Part shown: positions 63,218 through 64,000 of the stretch, piece after piece
Numbering within the stretch: position 1 is the stretch's first letter
How the letters are laid out: each line of letters begins with the position of its first letter
From: Pseudomonadota bacterium
GTDB taxonomy: Bacteria; Myxococcota_A; Polyangia; Polyangiales; Polyangiaceae
NCBI GenBank assembly: GCA_023431345.1
Contig: JAEYWK010000044.1
Span: 62,001-126,000 of the forward strand
Direction: 5' to 3'
DNA length: 64,000 nt
The notes under the pieces: model-generated
Told to the model about the DNA's origin: nothing
What the model saw: the letters and a program-made list of their open reading frames with translations, nothing else
Databases searched by the model: none
Translations under genes and position numbers: made by a program

Positions 63218-64000
63218 TCAGATGGGTGGGAGGTGGTCGTAGTTGCGGGGCGTTGGGTCGCGATAGAGCGGCGACGCGGGCAGCACGCCTTCGAGCTCGG
63301 CGAGCGCGCACGTCACGCAAAGCGCCGTGAAGTCGTCGCCGTTCCTGCCATCGAAGGTGATGAAGCCCGACGCAGTGATCTTCTCTTGGTAACTGAGTAG
63401 CTGGCGCTTGAGCTTGTCGTTGGGCGGCAGAATCAGCGTTTCTTCCGCGAGCCAGCGCCGCACGCGTTCGATGGCGCGGATCTTGTTCTCCGCGGTCCAC
63501 GTGAGCGGCACGTAGGCGATGCCGTGCTGCGCGTACGCGCTCTGCAGCAGGTACGCCTCGCGCTGGTCGCCGAATACAGTGGCGACGCCCCACGCGCGGT
63601 ACATCGCGGCCTTGCGCCGCACCAGCTCGGAGGCGGGTAGGCCTTGCCAGAACGCGCCCTCTTGCGCCTCGACGTGCTCGAAGACGAGTAGCGGCGGGGT
63701 CGGCCCCCGATAGTCCGGGTTCGGGATGCGTCTCCCGGCGCCGTCGAGCAAGTACTCTTCGAATGGCATCAAACGCGCGCCTCCGCGGGCCGGCACGAGC
63801 TCGTGAGTGATCTTGGTCAGAAACTCGTTGACGGGCTGTCGGAAGTAGAAGCGCGCCACGCCTGATGTCCAAGAGTCGCGGCGCCCTGAGCTCGGGTCGT
63901 CGATGCCGAACGCGACGGCCGGCGTGATGCCCTCTTCGTCGGGCAGCGGACGGAACGCCGCGTGCACCTTCGCCGGCGGGTAAGCAGCGCTCGCCTCAGC
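63218..64000 (-). CDS. Terminase large subunit-like protein, nuclease domain (partial)
   Basis: The frame is open to the window edge, so the 5' part is missing; 260 residues are visible. Three acidic clusters fit the RNase H-fold nuclease of phage terminases: GIDDPSSGRRDSW, then VFGDQREAYLLQSAYAQHGI, and NGDDFTALCVTCAL near the end. Between them comes TAENKIRAIERVRRWLAE ... ILPPNDKLKRQLLSY, as in many terminases. The ATPase domain would lie beyond the edge. Without it the call is likely but not certain; a different RNase H-fold phage enzyme is possible. Confidence 0.6.
   Translation of the reverse strand, partial: AEASAAYPPAKVHAAFRPLPDEEGITPAVAFGIDDPSSGRRDSWTSGVARFYFRQPVNEFLTKITHELVPARGGARLMPFEEYLLDGAGRRIPNPDYRGPTPPLLVFEHVEAQEGAFWQGLPASELVRRKAAMYRAWGVATVFGDQREAYLLQSAYAQHGIAYVPLTWTAENKIRAIERVRRWLAEETLILPPNDKLKRQLLSYQEKITASGFITFDGRNGDDFTALCVTCALAELEGVLPASPLYRDPTPRNYDHLPPI

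Larger units (their letters stand above)
56018..64000. mobile_element. Integrative element or prophage at tRNA-Leu, left part
   Basis: Starts at the tRNA-Leu 3' end and runs past the right edge. Genes nearly all lie on the minus strand, are small, and overlap by ATGA/GTGA. Contents are phage-like: tyrosine integrase, ribbon-helix-helix regulator, Bro-N remnant, ParB-like protein, 5' nuclease/annealase fusion, and a terminase-like nuclease domain. Confidence 0.8.

Overview
The window is a high-GC chromosomal segment that looks like a myxobacterium of the Sorangium/Polyangium/Labilithrix type (class Polyangia). This is inferred from gene content, not from a database search. The indicators are several Ser/Thr protein kinases (one with two kinase domains), an FHA sigma-54 activator, many small lipoproteins, a DUF1592/DUF1552 exported pair, PEGA/TPR proteins and a giant TPR protein. 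Most gene starts were chosen from signal peptides, Shine-Dalgarno-like sequences and ATGA/GTGA overlaps.

Layout. 1-5.4 kb: the end of a flippase-like membrane protein, an LhgO-like oxidase, and a signalling operon of FHA-sigma54 activator (broken by one extra base), Ser/Thr kinase and TPR/PEGA protein. 5.4-10.9 kb: an SDR epimerase, a lipoprotein, a SNF2 ATPase, and a lipoprotein with five EF-hand-like loops (also broken by one base). 11.6-15 kb: the DUF1592/DUF1552 pair. 15-22.5 kb: a 2Fe-2S ferredoxin-like protein, bioA behind a membrane histidine kinase, dnaX-recR, and an unknown protein. 22.5-34.4 kb: a class IV aminotransferase with a glycoside hydrolase, a MacAB-like four-gene ABC operon, PlsC with two cytochromes c, a double-FKBP lipoprotein, and mlaE-mlaF. 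34.4-45.7 kb: one gene for a 3785-residue TPR protein, probably in one transcription unit with mlaEF. 45.9-55.8 kb: a TPR lipoprotein, 3-hydroxyacyl-CoA dehydrogenase, efp, a membrane TPR protein, thiD, lipoproteins, and the dual-kinase protein.

From about 56.0 kb to the right edge lies an integrative element, probably a prophage. It sits at the 3' end of a tRNA-Leu(TAA) gene. Its tyrosine integrase reads antisense through the tRNA. Behind it come a small ribbon-helix-helix-like protein with an inverted-repeat operator, a Bro-N remnant, a ParB-like protein, several unknown phage genes coupled by overlapping starts, and the nuclease end of a terminase large subunit cut by the window edge.

The most striking gene is a 520-residue element protein. 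It fuses a Pol I-type 5' nuclease, with its acidic residues in place, to a domain resembling a RecT-like single-strand annealing protein. This would be an exonuclease-annealase recombination pair in one chain.

Three genes are each disrupted by an apparent single-base indel at a G- or C-rich site. The assembly or reads should be checked before calling them pseudogenes. No CRISPR array, rRNA gene, insertion sequence or recognisable riboswitch was seen.
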